A stretch of DNA of 64,000 bases from Candidatus Poribacteria bacterium (GTDB lineage Bacteria; Poribacteria; WGA-4E; GCA-2687025), in contig JABGQA010000141.1 in the NCBI GenBank assembly GCA_018644665.1, positions 1-64,000 of the forward strand, read 5' to 3'. The notes under the pieces are model-generated. The model was not told where the DNA came from. It worked only from the letters and a program-made list of their open reading frames with translations, and did not search any database. Positions 62,391 through 64,000 of the stretch are shown here, piece by piece. The position numbers and the translations under genes are program-made. Position 1 is the stretch's first letter; the number at the start of each line of letters is the position of its first letter.

Positions 62391-63865
62391 GCGCCCGTGC
62401 TCTCCGCCAACGCGTCGACGATCCTCCGGTGACGCGCGTAGAGCGGTTCGTACGCGTCGCTGCACCTTGGCTCGAACGTCTTGGTTGGCATCGCGACGCG
62501 CGCCCACCCCTCCTCGACGCTGTCGACGACCCCCGCTCCCACCATGGCGAGGACAGCCGTGCCAACGGTCGTCACTTCGGGGATGCCGGCCAGCTCCACC
62601 GTCAGCCCGGTGACGTCTGCGAGTATCTGCCCGAACACCTCGTTCTTGGCGAACCCTCCCCCGACGAAGATGCCGTTGGCGTCGCCGCTCATGGCTCCCA
62701 GGCCGTCGCGGGTTTGGTATGCCAGGCCCTCCATCACGGCGCGGATGGCGTTCGCGGGGGGCATGCCGTCCTCCCAGCCGAGTATCGCGCTGGGCGCGGC
62801 GGGGTTCGGGCCGGTGCCGGCGACGAAGGTCGGGTTAATGGTCACGCCGCCGCTCCCGGGCGCGACAGCGCCCGCTTCGGCCGTCGCGTCGGCCGCGGAA
62901 GCTCCCGGCGCGAAGTGCGTCCGCACGGCGTCGAACGCCAGGCCGCCGATCATGTGCGCCTGCGTGTTGTACCCGCCCAGCACGCCGCCCTCGTGCGGGT
63001 TGAGTTGCCAGATGATGTTCCTGGCTTTCTCGGCGAGGGTGCCACGGTACGCGTCTCGCGAGCCGACGAGAATGCTCCAGGTGCCTGTCGAGTAGAGCGG
63101 CGTGTCGCGTAGGTTGCGGCATGCGCCCGCCGTTGCCAACACGGTGTCGTGGCCGCCCGCGCACACGGGCGTGCCGACCGGGATGCCGCTAGCCTCGGCG
63201 CCAGCCGCCGTCACTTGGCCGACGACATCGCCCGGAGAACGTGTCGGCTTGGGGAACCTGTTGGGGATGTCGAACGCGTCGAAGAGATGGTCGGACCAGT
63301 CCCCCTCGGCGAGATCGAACAGCATCGTCGTCGTCGCCATCGACCGCTCCGTGACGCGTTCGCCCGTCAGGCGCGCCACGAGCAACTGCGGCATGAGAAG
63401 GAACGCGTCCGCGCGGTCCAGCACGTCCGGTCTGTGCTCGCGGAGCCAACGGAGGCTGAACGCCGTGTTGAAGTGGAACGGCGCGGCGCCGGTGCGTCGG
63501 TAGGCGTCGTCGAGGTCGAGCGCGTCCGTCGCCCAGTCCAACTGCTCGCGCGTGCGCGTGCATTTCCACGAGATCACCGGGTAGAGGAGTTCACCGTCGG
63601 CGTCGACGGCCCCCCAGCAGACGCCGAACGTCGTGAGATTGACGACGCGCGGCTCCACGGGATGCTCCGCGAGGAGGGAGCGCGTCAGGTCGCACAGGTT
63701 CGCCCAGATGTCGTCCAGCGGCCACGCGACGCCGTCCTCCGTCTGCTCGACCTCCGTCGGGCGCGATGCGGAGGCGATCACGCGTCCGTCCGTGCCGAGT
63801 AGCGACGCCGTCGTATTCGTCGCCCCGCAATCCCAGATGATCACACACTCACGGCTGTTGCTCAT
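62387..63865 (-). CDS. fucK: FGGY carbohydrate kinase, L-fuculokinase-like
   Basis: 492 residues. N-terminal phosphate loop (IIWDCGATNTTASLLG) and C-terminal FGGY signature (GIFVGGGFAKNEVFGQIL). Stretches close to what I recall of FucK: TTFGVCWGAVDADGELLYPV, ISWKCTRT and GGHDTVLATAGACR, with STGTWSILVGS. FucK phosphorylates L-fuculose; rhamnulokinase is the main alternative. First gene of its operon with a promoter at 63920-63949. Suggests use of fucose-rich glycans. Confidence 0.75.
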   Translation of the reverse strand: MSNSRECVIIWDCGATNTTASLLGTDGRVIASASRPTEVEQTEDGVAWPLDDIWANLCDLTRSLLAEHPVEPRVVNLTTFGVCWGAVDADGELLYPVISWKCTRTREQLDWATDALDLDDAYRRTGAAPFHFNTAFSLRWLREHRPDVLDRADAFLLMPQLLVARLTGERVTERSMATTTMLFDLAEGDWSDHLFDAFDIPNRFPKPTRSPGDVVGQVTAAGAEASGIPVGTPVCAGGHDTVLATAGACRNLRDTPLYSTGTWSILVGSRDAYRGTLAEKARNIIWQLNPHEGGVLGGYNTQAHMIGGLAFDAVRTHFAPGASAADATAEAGAVAPGSGGVTINPTFVAGTGPNPAAPSAILGWEDGMPPANAIRAVMEGLAYQTRDGLGAMSGDANGIFVGGGFAKNEVFGQILADVTGLTVELAGIPEVTTVGTAVLAMVGAGVVDSVEEGWARVAMPTKTFEPRCSDAYEPLYARHRRIVDALAESTGA

Positions 63866-63919
63866 GCGGTTCGGCGCCTTCCTGTTGGACGTGCGGATGT
63901 CGCGTGGTCAGGGGCGTTC

Positions 63920-63949
63920 ATTCTCGGGTTCGGGCGGAAGGCGTGTCAA
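63920..63949 (-). promoter_or_regulatory. Promoter of the kinase operon
   Basis: Minus strand TTGACA (63949-63944), 18-base spacer, GAGAAT (63925-63920), start near 63912, about 47 bases before the ATG. Confidence 0.55.
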
Positions 63950-64000
63950 TGGAGCGGGCGGCGCAATACGTGCGCTACATGCTCTCCGGCGCCCGCACCC
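63949..64000 (+). CDS. Possible gene start cut by the right edge
   Basis: ATG 63949 with GGAAGG 7 bases upstream opens a frame of 17 codons (MERAAQYVRYMLSGAR) that reaches the window end. Too short to identify. Its start would overlap the -35 box of the divergent kinase promoter, which counts somewhat against it. Confidence 0.25.
   Translation, partial: MERAAQYVRYMLSGART

Overview
The window is GC-rich, densely coding bacterial chromosome (by eye about two thirds G+C) with no rRNA, tRNA, CRISPR array, transposase or phage gene that I can see. Three things suggest a member of Candidatus Poribacteria or a close relative in the wider FCB/Latescibacteria-like group. First, a giant secreted protein ends in a FlgD-like sorting domain with the NYPNPFNPETWIPF signature. 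Second, there are three Gfo/Idh/MocA oxidoreductases, a phytanoyl-CoA dioxygenase-like enzyme and a sugar importer with covalently attached binding protein. Third, there is a LamG-like secreted protein with a conserved-looking C-terminal tail. This placement is inference from gene content and remembered family patterns, not from a marker gene.

Layout. 1-6.4 kb: a TolC-like efflux gene cut by the left edge, a Gfo/Idh/MocA gene, a cNMP-binding/PP2C phosphatase with an acidic SLDDLF-repeat linker, then a Gfo/Idh/MocA plus Ldh_2 dehydrogenase pair. 6.5-13.2 kb (minus): an operon running glutamine-synthetase-like, Fe-alcohol dehydrogenase, phosphonoacetaldehyde hydrolase, acetyl-xylan-esterase-like hydrolase and DUF2088 protein. 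13.4-19.7 kb (minus): a complete SUF iron-sulfur assembly operon, rrf2-sufB-C-D-S-U-T, with an IscR-like operator in front. 19.9-31.6 kb (plus): a secreted caspase cluster (WD40-caspase-PEGA, caspase with EF-hand and PEGA, a TPR membrane protein, and an 1846-residue cadherin-like surface protein). 32-36 kb: trpS, scpA, scpB, rluB and a HAD phosphatase, tightly overlapping. 36-44 kb: a BtrH/C39-like protein (minus), DUF362, PhzF, a small-RNA or small-ORF locus, then two lipoproteins and an outer-membrane beta-barrel/propeller protein. 44-48 kb: UPF0182 membrane protein and HU, then a convergent XRE regulator. 48-57 kb: LamG-like protein (minus), PhyH dioxygenase, a two-protein sugar importer, a TIM-barrel isomerase and a third Gfo/Idh/MocA gene. 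57-61 kb: VOC protein, ComF, RecX, a small membrane protein and two tandem paralogous RNA/DNA methyltransferases. 61-64 kb (minus): L-fuculokinase-like kinase, TPR protein and a small protein.

How the genes work together. Sugar import (50.5-54.8 kb), oxidation/isomerisation (Gfo/Idh/MocA, TIM barrel, Ldh_2), deacetylation (esterase) and phosphorylation (FucK-like) form a scattered carbohydrate-scavenging programme. The phosphonate operon suggests use of organophosphonates. The caspase and adhesin cluster and the lipoprotein/OMP operon are devoted to the cell envelope.

The least expected items are these. (i) At 39.82-39.97 kb the minus strand could encode a small RNA with two anti-Shine-Dalgarno motifs and an intrinsic terminator, overlapping a 30-codon plus-strand ORF with a perfect Shine-Dalgarno. 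(ii) A family of at least six related intergenic repeats, all in the same orientation. (iii) The secreted caspase cluster. (iv) An ABC importer whose two permeases both carry large extracytoplasmic additions.
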